Assembly (NCBI RefSeq): GCF_902477725.1 | Contig: NZ_CABSIF010000006.1 | Coordinates: 62,001-126,000 of the forward strand | Reading direction: 5' to 3' | From: an uncultured Desulfovibrio sp. | GTDB taxonomy: Bacteria; Desulfobacterota; Desulfovibrionia; Desulfovibrionales; Desulfovibrionaceae | DNA: 64,000 bases | Shown here: in pieces, positions 50,453-59,662 of the stretch | Layout of the letters: every line of letters begins with the position of its first letter | Position numbering within the stretch: the first letter of the stretch is position 1 | Translations under genes and position numbers: made by a program | The notes under the pieces: model-generated | The model's database searches: none | Seen by the model: the letters and a program-made list of their open reading frames with translations, nothing else | Told to the model about the DNA's origin: nothing

Positions 50453-51687
50453 GAACACAGTTCCCAGGCCACATCAGCCTTGCTTTGGTTGGGCCAGATT
50501 TCTTCATGCCCGGTTGCGTCTACAACAGCCATGGAATTGGTGGCAGCGCCAAAGCCGCTGTCTGTGGCGTTGACGCGGTTGGCGGCCAGCACATCGGCCT
50601 TTTTGCCTTGGAGCTTGGTATGGGCCAGAGGCAGCAGGGCCTGCATGTCGGCGGCGGTTTCTGCGGCAAAGCCCAGCACCTTCTGGCCTGGCTTGCGGCC
50701 CTCGGAAAGGGTGCGCAGAATATCGGGGTTGGGCGTAAAGGCCACGGTGAGGCCGTCCGGCGCGTCCGCTTTCTTGAATTTGCGGGGGCCAAAGGGCTGG
50801 GGCGAAAAATCTGCCACAGCAGCGGTGAACATGCCCATGTCCATGCCGGGCCAGACATCGGCGGCGACCTGAAACATGTCGCGCGCGCTCACAACATCGT
50901 GCCGGACGATTTCACGCGGCAAACGTGCGCGCACACCGGGGCCGCAGACGGCAGTAACCTCTGCGCCGCGCAGCCATGCCGCCACGGCCAGCGCCGCGCC
51001 CATGAGGCCGCTGGAAGGATTTGACCAGAAGCGCACGCCGTCCCATGCCTCGCGGGTGGGGCCAAGCGTGACCATAACGCGCTTGCCCGCCATATCCTGC
51101 GGTGAAAGCGCGCGCAGGGCAGCCAGAAAAATATCGTGCAGGGGGGCAAGACGGCCCTCGCCCTGTTCGCCGCAGGCCGTGCCGCCGCATGCTGGGATTA
51201 CAATATGCGCCCCGCGTTGCCGCAAAATGTCAATGTTGGCCTGCGTGGCTGGGTTGGCCCACATGCGCGGATTCATGGCCGGGGCGATCACCATTGGCCC
51301 GTCAAAGGCCAGAGCCTGCGCGGCCAGCATGTCGCCCGCCGCGCCGTGCGCCAGACGGAACAGGGCGTCAGCCGATGCCGGAGCCACTACCAGAGCCTGC
51401 GCGTGTTGTCCCGGTTCAAGGTGGGAAAAAACATCCTGCCCCTGTGAAAACATGTCTTCATACACCGGGGCAGCGCCCAGCGACTCAAAGAGCAGGGGAG
51501 CCACAAAGCGGCGCGCGCCCGGAGTGAGCGTGGCCGAAACATGCATGCCCATGCCTGTCCACGCGCGCAAAAGATCGGCGGCCTTGTAGCAGGCCACGGA
51601 ACCGCAAACTCCAAGGTGCAGGCGTTTGCGTTCGTAACGGGTGCTCTGGTCAAAGGGAGTGTTCAGGCCACTTTTGCTTTCGCTCAT
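50434..51687 (-). CDS. coaBC: Bifunctional phosphopantothenoylcysteine decarboxylase/synthetase
   Basis: Joins 4'-phosphopantothenate to cysteine and decarboxylates the product in coenzyme A synthesis. The FMN-dependent CoaC domain (about 20-200) has GSVACYKAADLLR, the PAMNPRMW motif and catalytic-loop ACGEQGEGRL. The CoaB domain follows with VMVTLGPTREAWDGVRFWSN and the KKADAPDGLTVAFTPNPDIL region. The 417-residue length is normal. Its ATG overlaps the stop of the upstream lipoprotein gene by 4 bp, and its end overlaps the next gene. Confidence 0.95.
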   Translation of the reverse strand: MSESKSGLNTPFDQSTRYERKRLHLGVCGSVACYKAADLLRAWTGMGMHVSATLTPGARRFVAPLLFESLGAAPVYEDMFSQGQDVFSHLEPGQHAQALVVAPASADALFRLAHGAAGDMLAAQALAFDGPMVIAPAMNPRMWANPATQANIDILRQRGAHIVIPACGGTACGEQGEGRLAPLHDIFLAALRALSPQDMAGKRVMVTLGPTREAWDGVRFWSNPSSGLMGAALAVAAWLRGAEVTAVCGPGVRARLPREIVRHDVVSARDMFQVAADVWPGMDMGMFTAAVADFSPQPFGPRKFKKADAPDGLTVAFTPNPDILRTLSEGRKPGQKVLGFAAETAADMQALLPLAHTKLQGKKADVLAANRVNATDSGFGAATNSMAVVDATGHEEIWPNQSKADVAWELCSWLLRS

Positions 51688-52304
51688 AGGTTTCGCTCCT
51701 GTAGACCGCCTTTGTTGCCGCCCCAGCTTTCAGTAAAGCCGGGCTTGGGGGAGGAATTCATGCCGCCGCCACCGCCAGAGCTTTCGCTGTAACCGGACGA
51801 GCTGCCGCTGCCGCTGTTGCCCCCGCCGTAGCCGCTGGTGCCAGTATTTTCCTGCATGGGCAGGGTTGCGCCATCGGGCATGCGGTCGGCAACCCAGATG
51901 GCAAGCACGGTGCCCATGGTTTCCCGTTCAATTGTCAGTGTAGCCATTGTTGAGCCGCGTTCGTACACGTATACGCTGCGTATGCCTTTGCGTTGGGCCA
52001 TACGTAAATGCCAGCCCTGACCCTGCAAACCGGTGAACATGATCTGGGCTACAAAGCCCATGTCGGCATCACCGCGAAATATTTCAAGCCCTTGCGCGCC
52101 ACCAGCCCCGGCGGTCTGGTATCCGTGGGTGGGGAAACGCTGCATTCCGGCAGGTGTGGAAACCCCCAAAAGTTGGCTTGTGCCAGTATCAACGCCGCCC
52201 GTAAGGGGGTCATTGGTAAAGGGATTGCTGATTTCCATCGTCGAGCAGCCCGCCATCAGAGCGGCAAGCAGGGTGACTGCAAGGATGACAAGCGGGCGTC
52301 GCAT
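51684..52304 (-). CDS. Putative lipoprotein
   Basis: A 206-residue protein with a type II signal peptide: positive start MRRP, hydrophobic core, lipobox LMAGC with Cys20. The mature part has a compact domain (about 40-155) and then a Gly/Ser-rich tail (about 155-190) that is probably disordered. I recognise no family. The ATG at 52304 fits the signal peptide and has GGAGGAG upstream. It heads the coaBC unit (4-bp overlap) and is divergent from queA. Confidence 0.8.
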   Translation of the reverse strand: MRRPLVILAVTLLAALMAGCSTMEISNPFTNDPLTGGVDTGTSQLLGVSTPAGMQRFPTHGYQTAGAGGAQGLEIFRGDADMGFVAQIMFTGLQGQGWHLRMAQRKGIRSVYVYERGSTMATLTIERETMGTVLAIWVADRMPDGATLPMQENTGTSGYGGGNSGSGSSSGYSESSGGGGGMNSSPKPGFTESWGGNKGGLQERNL

Positions 52305-52423
52305 GGCTATAATCTCCTCCTCCCGGCGTGAAATGCTCCGGAAGCAACCCAAGTACACTAGCGCCTCCGCCGCATGCTGACAAGTCCGCGGCGTGAGAGG
52401 TTCATTAATGAGGCCCACGTATT

Positions 52424-53521
52424 ATGCCCACTGAGGAAGCGGATTTTTTTCTCGAAAGTTATAATTTTGCATTGCCTGAAGCGCAGATAGCCCAGTTCCC
52501 GCCTGAAGAGCGCGGGAACTCGCGTCTGCTGGTCATGCCGCGCCAGGGTGCGCTTGAGCTTGAGCACCACCAGTTCAGCGATCTGCCGGACTGCCTGCCC
52601 GAGGGCGCTTTGCTGGTAGCCAACAATTCCCGCGTATTGCAGGCGCGCCTGCTGGGAACACGCTCCACTGGCGGCAAGGTGGAGTTTCTGCTGCTCACGC
52701 CTCTGCCGCTGGTGCTTGAAAGGGCGCGGTCCGACAAGCTTGGCGGCTCCAGCGCGGAAGTCGAGGGGCTCATACGCTCCGGCGGCAGCATTCGTGATGG
52801 TGAAAAGCTTGAATTTGGCGCGGGCATCAGCGTGACCGTGCTGGAATCGGGTGAATTCGGGCATCGGCGTGTGCGTCTGGCCTGGGACGGGGATCTTTCC
52901 AAGGCCTTTGCCGCCACCGGGCACATTCCTTTGCCGCCTTACATCAAGCGGACAGATGCGGAAGAAGATCTGAGCCGCTACCAGACCATCTATTCCCGCG
53001 AGGACAAGACGGGTTCTGTGGCCGCGCCCACGGCGGGGCTGCACTTTACCCCCGAGATGCGAGAAACCCTGAAGGCCAGAGGCTTTCAGTGGGCGGACGT
53101 AACCCTGTATGTGGGTTACGGCACCTTCAGCCCTGTGCGCAGCGCCGACATACGCGGCCACCGCATGCACAGGGAATATGTGGAAATGCCCGAGGCAACG
53201 GCGCTTGCCATTGCCGAGGCCAAGCGTGAAGGGCGGCCTGTGATTGCCGTTGGCACCACCAGCCTGCGCTCTATGGAGGGCGTGGCCGAATTGTGCGGCA
53301 GGGTGCAGCCCTTTACCGGTTGGACGGACATCTTTTTGTACCCCGGCAGGCCCTTCCGTGTGGTTGATGGCCTGCTGACAAACTTTCATCTGCCTGAGTC
53401 CTCCCTGATCATGCTGGTTTCTGCCCTGGCCGGGCGCGAGCGCGTGCTTGCCGCTTATGCCGAGGCTGTGAGCAGGGGGTATCGGTTCTTCTCATATGGC
53501 GATGCCATGCTTATTCGCTGA
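52424..53521 (+). CDS. queA: S-adenosylmethionine:tRNA ribosyltransferase-isomerase
   Basis: Transfers the ribosyl part of SAM to preQ1-tRNA to make epoxyqueuosine. 365 residues. LPEAQIAQFPPEERGNSRLLV near 18-38, GHIPLPPYIKR near 166 and KTGSVAAPTAGLHFTPEM near 195 are hallmarks. GAGG lies about 10 bases before the ATG. The ferredoxin gene follows after 39 bp, so queA may lead the oxidoreductase transcript. Confidence 0.96.
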   Translation: MPTEEADFFLESYNFALPEAQIAQFPPEERGNSRLLVMPRQGALELEHHQFSDLPDCLPEGALLVANNSRVLQARLLGTRSTGGKVEFLLLTPLPLVLERARSDKLGGSSAEVEGLIRSGGSIRDGEKLEFGAGISVTVLESGEFGHRRVRLAWDGDLSKAFAATGHIPLPPYIKRTDAEEDLSRYQTIYSREDKTGSVAAPTAGLHFTPEMRETLKARGFQWADVTLYVGYGTFSPVRSADIRGHRMHREYVEMPEATALAIAEAKREGRPVIAVGTTSLRSMEGVAELCGRVQPFTGWTDIFLYPGRPFRVVDGLLTNFHLPESSLIMLVSALAGRERVLAAYAEAVSRGYRFFSYGDAMLIR

Positions 53522-53560
53522 TTGTTTCAAGAAGCGGGTGTGGAATCCCAAGGAGCTGAA

Positions 53561-53785
53561 ATGTCAAGAGTTGTATTCATGGAAGAGCGCTGCAAGGGCT
53601 GCCGCCTGTGTGTGGAAGTCTGCCCGGTGCACATCCTCAGGCCTTCGGGCCGTTTTAACCGCCACGGTTATGAAGTGATGGAAATGGAAGGCCAATGCAC
53701 GGGCTGTGCCTCGTGTGCGGTCATGTGTCCCGATGTGGCCATACGCGTGTTCAAAAGCGCGAAAACCAAGGGGGGCAAGGCATGA
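53561..53785 (+). CDS. 2-oxoacid:ferredoxin oxidoreductase delta subunit (2[4Fe-4S] ferredoxin)
   Basis: A 74-residue protein with two cluster motifs, CKGCRLCVEVCP and CTGCASCAVMCP, hence two [4Fe-4S] clusters. It passes electrons from the catalytic subunits to ferredoxin. AGGAG precedes the ATG at 53561; the open frame before it is not used. It overlaps the alpha gene by 4 bp. The order delta-alpha-beta-gamma is that of VOR/KOR-type enzymes. Confidence 0.93.
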   Translation: MSRVVFMEERCKGCRLCVEVCPVHILRPSGRFNRHGYEVMEMEGQCTGCASCAVMCPDVAIRVFKSAKTKGGKA

Positions 53786-54888
53786 GCGCTGCAACCGAAC
53801 GTGTGCTCATCAAGGGCAACGAGGCCGTGGCCTTTGGCGCTATAGATGCGGGCTGCCGCTGCTATTTTGGCTACCCCATCACCCCGCAGAATGAAGTGCC
53901 GGAATCCCTCTCCAGCCTGTTGCCCGAAGTCGGCGGGCAGTTTGTGCAGGCCGAAAGCGAAGTCGGCGCCATCAACATGGTGCTGGGTGCGGCAGCCAGC
54001 GGTATTCCTGCGCTTACGTCTTCCTCCAGCTGCGGTATTTCGCTCATGCAGGAAGGCATTTCCTACATGGCGGGCAGCCAGATCCCCGGCGTGATCGTCA
54101 ACATGCAGCGCGGTGGCCCCGGCCTAGGCGATATAGGCCCCTCGCAGGGCGATTATTTTCAGGCCGTCAAAGGCGGCGGACACGGCGATCACCGCAATCT
54201 GGTGCTGGCCCCCTCCACTGCTCAGGAATGCTATGATTTTATGTTCAGGGCTTTTGCCCTGGCATTCAAATACTCCAACCCGGTCATGGTGCTGGGCGAC
54301 GCCATTGTGGGCCAGATCAAGGAACCCGTGCGCCGCGTGCCGCCCAAGGACGCCGTGCCCGCCGAGGACCTTGCCGCCCTTGCCGCGCCCTGGCGCATGG
54401 AAGGTTATGGTCGCCGTGGCCCCGGCGCGCAGCCGCGCCTGCTCAAGTCGGTCTATCTGGCCGAAGGGGCCCTGGCCGAGCGCAACCGCCTGCTCATGAG
54501 CAAATACGAATCCATGAAGGCCGACTGCGCCTTTGAATGCGTTGATACTGATGATGCGGAACTGATTGTGGTGGCCTTTGGCTCCATTGCCCGCATTGCC
54601 CGCAGCGCAATCCGCCAGTTGCGCGCCCAGGGGCATAAAATCGGCCTGTTCCGGCCCATTACCCTGTTTCCCTTCCCGGATGAAGCCCTGCGCGCTCTTG
54701 CGCCCGGTCGGCGTTTTCTGGTTATGGAGCAGAACACGGGGCAGATGGTGGAAGATGTCCGCCTGGCCCTCTTTGGCCAGCCGGGCGTTGCGCCCGCATC
54801 CGTGCTGTGGCACGGCGTCATGCCGGGGCTGTTCATCGGCGCCGATGCCCTGCGCGAACCCATGCTTCAGGCCCTCAAGGAGAACTAA
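53782..54888 (+). CDS. vorB: 2-oxoacid:ferredoxin oxidoreductase alpha subunit (VorB/KorA-like)
   Basis: Pyrimidine-binding subunit, 368 residues. GNEAVAFGAIDAGCRCYFGY at 11-30 with PITPQNEVPE, then QAESEVGAINMVLGAA and SSSSCGISLMQEGISYMAG, match the alpha subunits named VorB. VKGGGHGDHRNLVLAPS and IGPSQGDYFQ support this. By family it oxidises branched-chain 2-oxoacids or 2-oxoglutarate with CoA; the substrate is not certain. The fumarase next door makes a role in an incomplete TCA path possible. Confidence 0.92.
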   Translation: MSAATERVLIKGNEAVAFGAIDAGCRCYFGYPITPQNEVPESLSSLLPEVGGQFVQAESEVGAINMVLGAAASGIPALTSSSSCGISLMQEGISYMAGSQIPGVIVNMQRGGPGLGDIGPSQGDYFQAVKGGGHGDHRNLVLAPSTAQECYDFMFRAFALAFKYSNPVMVLGDAIVGQIKEPVRRVPPKDAVPAEDLAALAAPWRMEGYGRRGPGAQPRLLKSVYLAEGALAERNRLLMSKYESMKADCAFECVDTDDAELIVVAFGSIARIARSAIRQLRAQGHKIGLFRPITLFPFPDEALRALAPGRRFLVMEQNTGQMVEDVRLALFGQPGVAPASVLWHGVMPGLFIGADALREPMLQALKEN

Positions 54889-54890
54889 TC

Positions 54891-55694
54891 ATGCAAGCTC
54901 AGGAACTGGACGCATTGCGTCCCGCCGAGGGCGAAAGCCTGGTTTTTGATACCAATCCCGTGCTCAACGAGCGCCCCACCCACTATTGCCCCGGCTGCCA
55001 CCACGGCATTGCCCACAGGCTGGTGAGCGAGGTGCTGCACGAACTGGGTGTGGCCGAACGCACCATTCTGGTGGCCTCGGTGGGCTGCGCCACATTCACT
55101 TACGATTACTTTAACGTGGACGGCCTTGAGGCTCCGCATGGCCGCGCCTGCGCCGTGGCCACAGGCGTACGCCGCGCCCGCCCGGATGCTGTGGTGTTCA
55201 CCTATCAGGGCGACGGCGACATGGCCGCCATCGGCATGGCCGAATCCATGCACGCCGCCAACCGTGGCGAAAAGATCACCGGCATCTTCATCAACAACAC
55301 GGTGTACGGCATGACCGGCGGGCAGATGGCCCCCACCACCCTGGTGGGACAAAAGACCACCACCTCGCGGCAGGGGCGCTCCATCAGCAACGAGGGCGGC
55401 CCCATCCGCATGGCCGAAATCATGGCCCAGCTGGACGGCGTGGCCTATTCCGCCCGCTGCTCGCTGGATTCGGTCAAGCACGTGCGCGAATCCAAAAAGG
55501 CCATGCGTAAAGCCTTTGAAGTGCAGTTGCAGGGCCTTGGCTTTGGCTTCATCGAACTGCTTTCCGGCTGCCCCACCAACTGGCATCTGGATCCCATTGC
55601 CGCCAACAAGCGGATTGCCGAGGCCATGATGCCCGTATTCCCCCTTGGGGTGTACAAGGATGTGACGGCCAGTGTGGAGGCGGATCATGTCTAA
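54891..55694 (+). CDS. 2-oxoacid:ferredoxin oxidoreductase beta subunit (TPP-binding)
   Basis: Catalytic subunit that holds thiamin pyrophosphate, 267 residues. The TPP motif begins at GDGDMAAIGMAESMHAANRG and includes NNTVYGMTGGQM. HYCPGCHHGIAHRL near 26-39 supplies cysteine ligands or contacts, and VGCATFTYDYFNVD follows. The ATG at 54891 lies 2 bp after the alpha stop, with AAGGAG in front; the longer open frame upstream is not used. Confidence 0.94.
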   Translation: MQAQELDALRPAEGESLVFDTNPVLNERPTHYCPGCHHGIAHRLVSEVLHELGVAERTILVASVGCATFTYDYFNVDGLEAPHGRACAVATGVRRARPDAVVFTYQGDGDMAAIGMAESMHAANRGEKITGIFINNTVYGMTGGQMAPTTLVGQKTTTSRQGRSISNEGGPIRMAEIMAQLDGVAYSARCSLDSVKHVRESKKAMRKAFEVQLQGLGFGFIELLSGCPTNWHLDPIAANKRIAEAMMPVFPLGVYKDVTASVEADHV

Positions 55695-56229
55695 TGCATA
55701 TCAGGATGTCATTATTGCCGGTTTTGGCGGTCAAGGCGTCATGCTCATCGGCAACCTGCTGGCGCAGGCCGGCATGGAACACGGGCTTGAAGTGAGCTTT
55801 ATCCCGGTTTACGGGGCTGAAATGCGCGGCGGCACGGCCAATTGCACGGTGGTGCTTGATGAGCATCCCATCGGTTCGCCCCTGGTGCGCGAGCCCATGT
55901 CCACCATCATTCTTAACGAACCTTCGCTTTCCAAGTTCCAGCCGCGGCTGGGCGCGGGCGGCGTGCAGATCGTCAATGCCTCGCTGGTGGCGCAGAACCT
56001 GCTCGATGCCGCAAAGCGCACGGTCTACATTCCCGTGAACGACATGGCCCACGAACTGGGCAATGTGAAAATGGCCAACATGGTGGCCTTGGGCGCATGG
56101 CTCAAGGCAACAGGCGCGTTGCCGCTCAATGTGGTGCAGGAAGCGCTGAATCGCGTGGTCAGCGCGCACTATGCCAAACTGATCTCCGCCAACGCCAAGG
56201 CGCTGGAGCAGGGCTACAACTTCGCATAG
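55687..56229 (+). CDS. 2-oxoacid:ferredoxin oxidoreductase gamma subunit
   Basis: Small subunit of the enzyme, 180 residues. It opens with DVIIAGFGGQGVMLIGNLLA and has SFIPVYGAEMRGGTANCTVV, both typical of the gamma family. GGAGG precedes the ATG, and it overlaps beta by 8 bp. It completes a four-subunit enzyme, and a bidirectional terminator follows. Confidence 0.94.
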   Translation: MSNAYQDVIIAGFGGQGVMLIGNLLAQAGMEHGLEVSFIPVYGAEMRGGTANCTVVLDEHPIGSPLVREPMSTIILNEPSLSKFQPRLGAGGVQIVNASLVAQNLLDAAKRTVYIPVNDMAHELGNVKMANMVALGAWLKATGALPLNVVQEALNRVVSAHYAKLISANAKALEQGYNFA

Positions 56230-56269
56230 CATGCGGCCCGCCTGTGCGGGGCGCTTTTGCAAAATAAAA

Positions 56270-56301
56270 AACATCCGGCAGGGGATTCCCTGCCGGATGT
56301 T
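56270..56301. terminator. Bidirectional terminator between gamma subunit gene and fumC
   Basis: A 13- to 14-bp stem ACATCCGGCAGGG / CCCTGCCGGATGT with a GATT loop, A-rich before and T-rich after. It serves both convergent transcripts. Confidence 0.9.
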
Positions 56302-56332
56302 TGATTTTCAGGGCACGTGCAGGCCGCAGAGC

Positions 56333-57793
56333 CTATGCGCCAGCCAGGCCATTACCAATCATGGTTTCGGGCCGTACAATGTTGTCGAACTGTTCTTCGG
56401 TTACGCTCCCCAGCGCAAGCGCCGCCTGTCTGAGGGTGAGCCCTTCCGCCGAGGCTTTTTCCGCGATTTTTGCCGCCTGCTGGTAGCCGATGACGGGCGC
56501 AAGCGCCGTGACCAGCATCAGGGAATTATTGACGAACGAATCTATTTTTGCCCGGTTGAGCGTTGTGCCTTCAACGGAATGCTCTCTGAATTTACGGCAG
56601 CCATCACCCAGAATATTGACGGATTGCAGCACGTTCTTGATGGCTACGGGGCGCATGACATTGAGTTCAAAATTGCCCTGGCTGCCCGCAAGGGCCACGG
56701 CACTGTCGTTGCCCATGACCTGTATGGCGATCATGATCAGGGCTTCGCACTGGGTGGGGTTAATCTTGCCGGGCATGATGGATGAGCCGGGTTCGTTCTC
56801 TGGAAGTTGCAGTTCTCCCAGCCCGCAGCGCGGGCCAGCCGCCAGCCAGCGCATGTCGTTGGCTATTTTGACAAGGGCCACGGCGAGGCCGCGCAGGGCG
56901 GCACTGAAGCGCACTATGGCATCCTGGGAGGCAAGGGCCATGAACTTGTTGGGGGCGGTGACAAAGGGCTTGCCCGTGATGCTTGCCAGTTCTTCCGCCA
57001 CAGCCATGCTGAAGCCCTTTGGCGCGTTCAGCCCGGTGCCCACGGCGGTGCCGCCCAGAGCCAGAGGGTAGAGCCCCTCGCGGGCGGCCTGAATATCCTC
57101 AACGCAGGCCCGCAGTTGGGCGGCATAGCCTGACCATTCCTGCCCCACGCTGAGGGGCACGGCATCCTGCAAGTGGGTGCGGCCAATCTTGACCACGTCC
57201 ATCCACTGCACAGCCTTGCGTTCCACTGCTTCAGCCAGGGCTTCCACCTCCGGCAGCAGGCGTGCATCGCAGCTCTGCACGGCGGCCAGATGCATGGCCG
57301 TGGGAAAGGCATCGTTGGACGACTGGCTCATGTTCACATCGTCATTGGGGCCAACGGGCTTCTGACTGCCCATGACGCCGCCGAGCAACTGGATGGCGCG
57401 GTTGGACAGCACCTCGTTCACATTCATGTTGGTCTGGGTGCCGGAGCCAGTCTGCCACACATAGAGGGGAAAATGTTCGTCCAGCAGGCCGTCCATGCCT
57501 TCCTGCGCGGCGCGGTCAATGGCCTGTGCCTTCCAGCCGGGCAGCCGCCCCATGCGGGCGTTGACCTGTGCGCTGGCCTTTTTGATCAGGCAGAGGGCGC
57601 GGCAGATTTCCAGCGGCATTTTGTCGTCGCCAATGGAAAAATGTTCGAGCGAGCGCTGCGTCTGCGCACCCCAGTAACGGTTGGCAGGCACCATGACCTG
57701 CCCCATGCTGTCAAACTCTTCGCGTTCTCCAGCGGCGTCTATGCCCACAGGAAGATCAAGAACAGACGGTTCTTTTTGTGCTGTACTGTCCAC
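56333..57793 (-). CDS. fumC: Class II fumarate hydratase
   Basis: Oxygen-stable, iron-free fumarase that interconverts fumarate and malate, 486 residues. The signature GSSIMPGKINPTQCEA with the catalytic Ser is present (Ile in place of the usual Val), as are TGSGTQTNMNVNEVLSNRA near 115-133 and GRTHLQDAVPLSVGQEWSGY. About 20 extra residues precede the usual N-terminus. The start is a GTG at 57793 with GGGAGGAG in front. It follows gap by about 90 bp with a hairpin between. Confidence 0.95.
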   Translation of the reverse strand: MDSTAQKEPSVLDLPVGIDAAGEREEFDSMGQVMVPANRYWGAQTQRSLEHFSIGDDKMPLEICRALCLIKKASAQVNARMGRLPGWKAQAIDRAAQEGMDGLLDEHFPLYVWQTGSGTQTNMNVNEVLSNRAIQLLGGVMGSQKPVGPNDDVNMSQSSNDAFPTAMHLAAVQSCDARLLPEVEALAEAVERKAVQWMDVVKIGRTHLQDAVPLSVGQEWSGYAAQLRACVEDIQAAREGLYPLALGGTAVGTGLNAPKGFSMAVAEELASITGKPFVTAPNKFMALASQDAIVRFSAALRGLAVALVKIANDMRWLAAGPRCGLGELQLPENEPGSSIMPGKINPTQCEALIMIAIQVMGNDSAVALAGSQGNFELNVMRPVAIKNVLQSVNILGDGCRKFREHSVEGTTLNRAKIDSFVNNSLMLVTALAPVIGYQQAAKIAEKASAEGLTLRQAALALGSVTEEQFDNIVRPETMIGNGLAGA

Positions 57794-57818
57794 GGCGCGC
57801 TCCTCCCTGCACGAACAA

Positions 57819-57861
57819 CGGCCCCCGGCCCGTTCCTCGCGGAGCGGCTGACCGGGGGCCG
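57819..57861 (-). terminator. Hairpin between gap and fumC
   Basis: A 10-bp stem CGGCCCCCGG / CCGGGGGCCG with a 23-base inner region that can pair further. It lies 26 bp after gap. No T-run, so termination is probably partial and fumC may be read through. Confidence 0.5.
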
Positions 57862-57886
57862 TTCTGTGCCGTTATACGGTGCTGTG

Positions 57887-58903
57887 CTAGAAGCCCTTGG
57901 CCCCCATGAGGCAGGCGAGGTCGCACACGCGGTTGGAATAGCCCCATTCGTTGTCGTACCAGGCCACAATCTTGACCAGGCGGCCTTCCTGCACGGTGGT
58001 GTAGGGGGCTTCAAGAATGGAAGAATGCGGGTCGCCCTTGAAGTCCATGGAAACCAGGGGCTTTTCGTTGTAAGCCAGAATGCCCTTGAGGTAGGTTTCC
58101 GAAGCTTCCTTGAGTTCGCCGAGCAGGCTTTCGGTATCCGTGGATTTTTCCAGAATGCCCGAAAAGTCCACAACGGAAACCGTGGGCGTGGGAACACGCA
58201 GCGAATAGCCCGTGAACTTGCCCTTGAGTTCGGGAATGACCTTGGCCACGGCCTGAGCCGCACCGGTGGAGGTGGGGATGATGTTGCAGGCGGCAGCGCG
58301 GGCGCGGCGCGGATCCTTGTGGGCCATGTCGAGGATGCGCTGATCGTTGGTGTAGGAGTGGATGGTGGTCATGTTGCCCATCTGGATGCCGAACTTGCGT
58401 TGCAGCACAAGAGCCACCGGGGCAAGGCAGTTGGTAGTGCACGAGGCGTTGGACACAACGTGGTGTTTGGCCGGGTCGTACTGCTCGTGGTTCACGCCCA
58501 TGACGATGGTGATGTCTTCATCCTTGGCGGGGGCGGTGATGATGACCTTTTTGGCGCCGTTTTCAATGTGCACGGCCGCCTGGGTGGCAGAGCGGAAAAT
58601 ACCGGTGCTTTCCACCACGATGTCAACATCATGCGCGCCCCAGGCAAGTTGCTTGGGGTCGCGTTCTGCAAAGCAGTGGATGTTCCAGTCGCCCACAGTG
58701 GCGTCCTGTCCATTGACCTTGGCGTCAAGGTTGGCTCGTCCATAGACGGAATCGTATTCCAGCAGGTGGAAATTGGATTCCGCGTCAAACAGGTCGTTGA
58801 TGGCAACCACTTCCACTTGGTCGCGGTAGCTTTGGTGCAGGGCGCGGAAAACCTGCCGCCCAATACGGCCAAAGCCGTTGATGCCTACTTTGATTTTGCT
58901 CAT
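57887..58903 (-). CDS. gap: Glyceraldehyde-3-phosphate dehydrogenase, type I
   Basis: Glycolytic enzyme, 338 residues. INGFGRIGR near 8-16 binds NAD; the acidic Asp in AINDLFD favours NAD over NADP. The active site SNASCTTNCLAP has Cys155. WYDNEWGYSNRV near the C-terminus is canonical. The ATG at 58903 has GAGGAAC in front; an upstream in-frame start adds only five residues. Confidence 0.97.
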   Translation of the reverse strand: MSKIKVGINGFGRIGRQVFRALHQSYRDQVEVVAINDLFDAESNFHLLEYDSVYGRANLDAKVNGQDATVGDWNIHCFAERDPKQLAWGAHDVDIVVESTGIFRSATQAAVHIENGAKKVIITAPAKDEDITIVMGVNHEQYDPAKHHVVSNASCTTNCLAPVALVLQRKFGIQMGNMTTIHSYTNDQRILDMAHKDPRRARAAACNIIPTSTGAAQAVAKVIPELKGKFTGYSLRVPTPTVSVVDFSGILEKSTDTESLLGELKEASETYLKGILAYNEKPLVSMDFKGDPHSSILEAPYTTVQEGRLVKIVAWYDNEWGYSNRVCDLACLMGAKGF

Positions 58904-59016
58904 ATACAAGTTCCTCATAGCGTTGAGGGAAAATCGTTATCGTGCGCTGCCGCCGGAATTCAACGGCTCAAATTTGCAAAAGCGCATGCACAGCGCCACG
59001 GCGGTTCTGGTCCCCG

Positions 59017-59043
59017 AAAGAAAACCCTGCCATTTTTCGGCAG
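59017..59043 (-). terminator. Weak terminator after the GAF gene
   Basis: On the minus strand CTGCC / GGCAG with a 7-base loop is followed by GGTTTTCTTT. It lies 65 bp after the GAF gene stop and upstream of gap. Confidence 0.45.
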
Positions 59044-59107
59044 TGCCTTTGCTGCACGAGCAGTCGAATCCTGCCGCTGCAGCCGGGAAAAATCGCCTGT
59101 GCGCGGC

Positions 59108-59662
59108 CTAGTCTTCGTAGAGAGAGTAGGCGTGTTTGGCCATCAGCTCGTAATTGTTGCGCAAGGCCTCGTGCAGACGGGAGTTTTCAATGGCCAGCGC
59201 CGAAATGGCAGCCACGGCTTCCATGAAGGTTTCCTCGTCGGCACTGAATTCGCGCTCCACGTCGGAATACACGCGGATGAGGCCAATGGCTTTGCCGTCA
59301 GCCATGAGGGGAGAGGACAGCACGGAAACAAGGCCTTCGGCCTTGGCCGATTCCGGGTACTGGAAGCGCCCGTCGGCGGTGGCGTCCTTGAGGTGGATGG
59401 TCTTGCCGGAAAGCACTTCGCCGTCAAGGCCGCTGCGTTTCACTTCCACCGGGCCTTTGCGCATGTAGGTGGAGGAAAGGCCGTGGGCGGCGCTGGGCAG
59501 CAAGAAGCGTCCGGTGCTGTCCAGCAGACGGATGGTGCTTGCTTTGCAGCCCATGGTTACGGCGGTTTGCTCGGTGATTTTGTGCAGAACTTCGCGGGGC
59601 TCAAGGCTGGAGTTGATAACCAGCGCCACATCCCTGAGCGCACGGAAATAATCGTGTGCCAT
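59108..59662 (-). CDS. GAF domain protein
   Basis: A 184-residue cytosolic protein made almost only of one GAF domain (about 20-160). MGCKASTIRLLDSTGRFLLP, SGLDGEVLSGKTIHLKDATA and GLVSVLSSPLMADGKAIGLI are typical GAF strands and helices. There is no output domain, so it may bind a small ligand and act through a partner, or have a role like free-methionine sulfoxide reductase; the catalytic cysteines of that enzyme are not evident. AGGAGG precedes the ATG at 59662. Function not assigned. Confidence 0.85.
   Translation of the reverse strand: MAHDYFRALRDVALVINSSLEPREVLHKITEQTAVTMGCKASTIRLLDSTGRFLLPSAAHGLSSTYMRKGPVEVKRSGLDGEVLSGKTIHLKDATADGRFQYPESAKAEGLVSVLSSPLMADGKAIGLIRVYSDVEREFSADEETFMEAVAAISALAIENSRLHEALRNNYELMAKHAYSLYED

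Noticed and set aside
59041..59075. A tRNA-like T-loop (AGTCGAATCC)
   Set aside because: No acceptor, D or anticodon stem can be formed around it.
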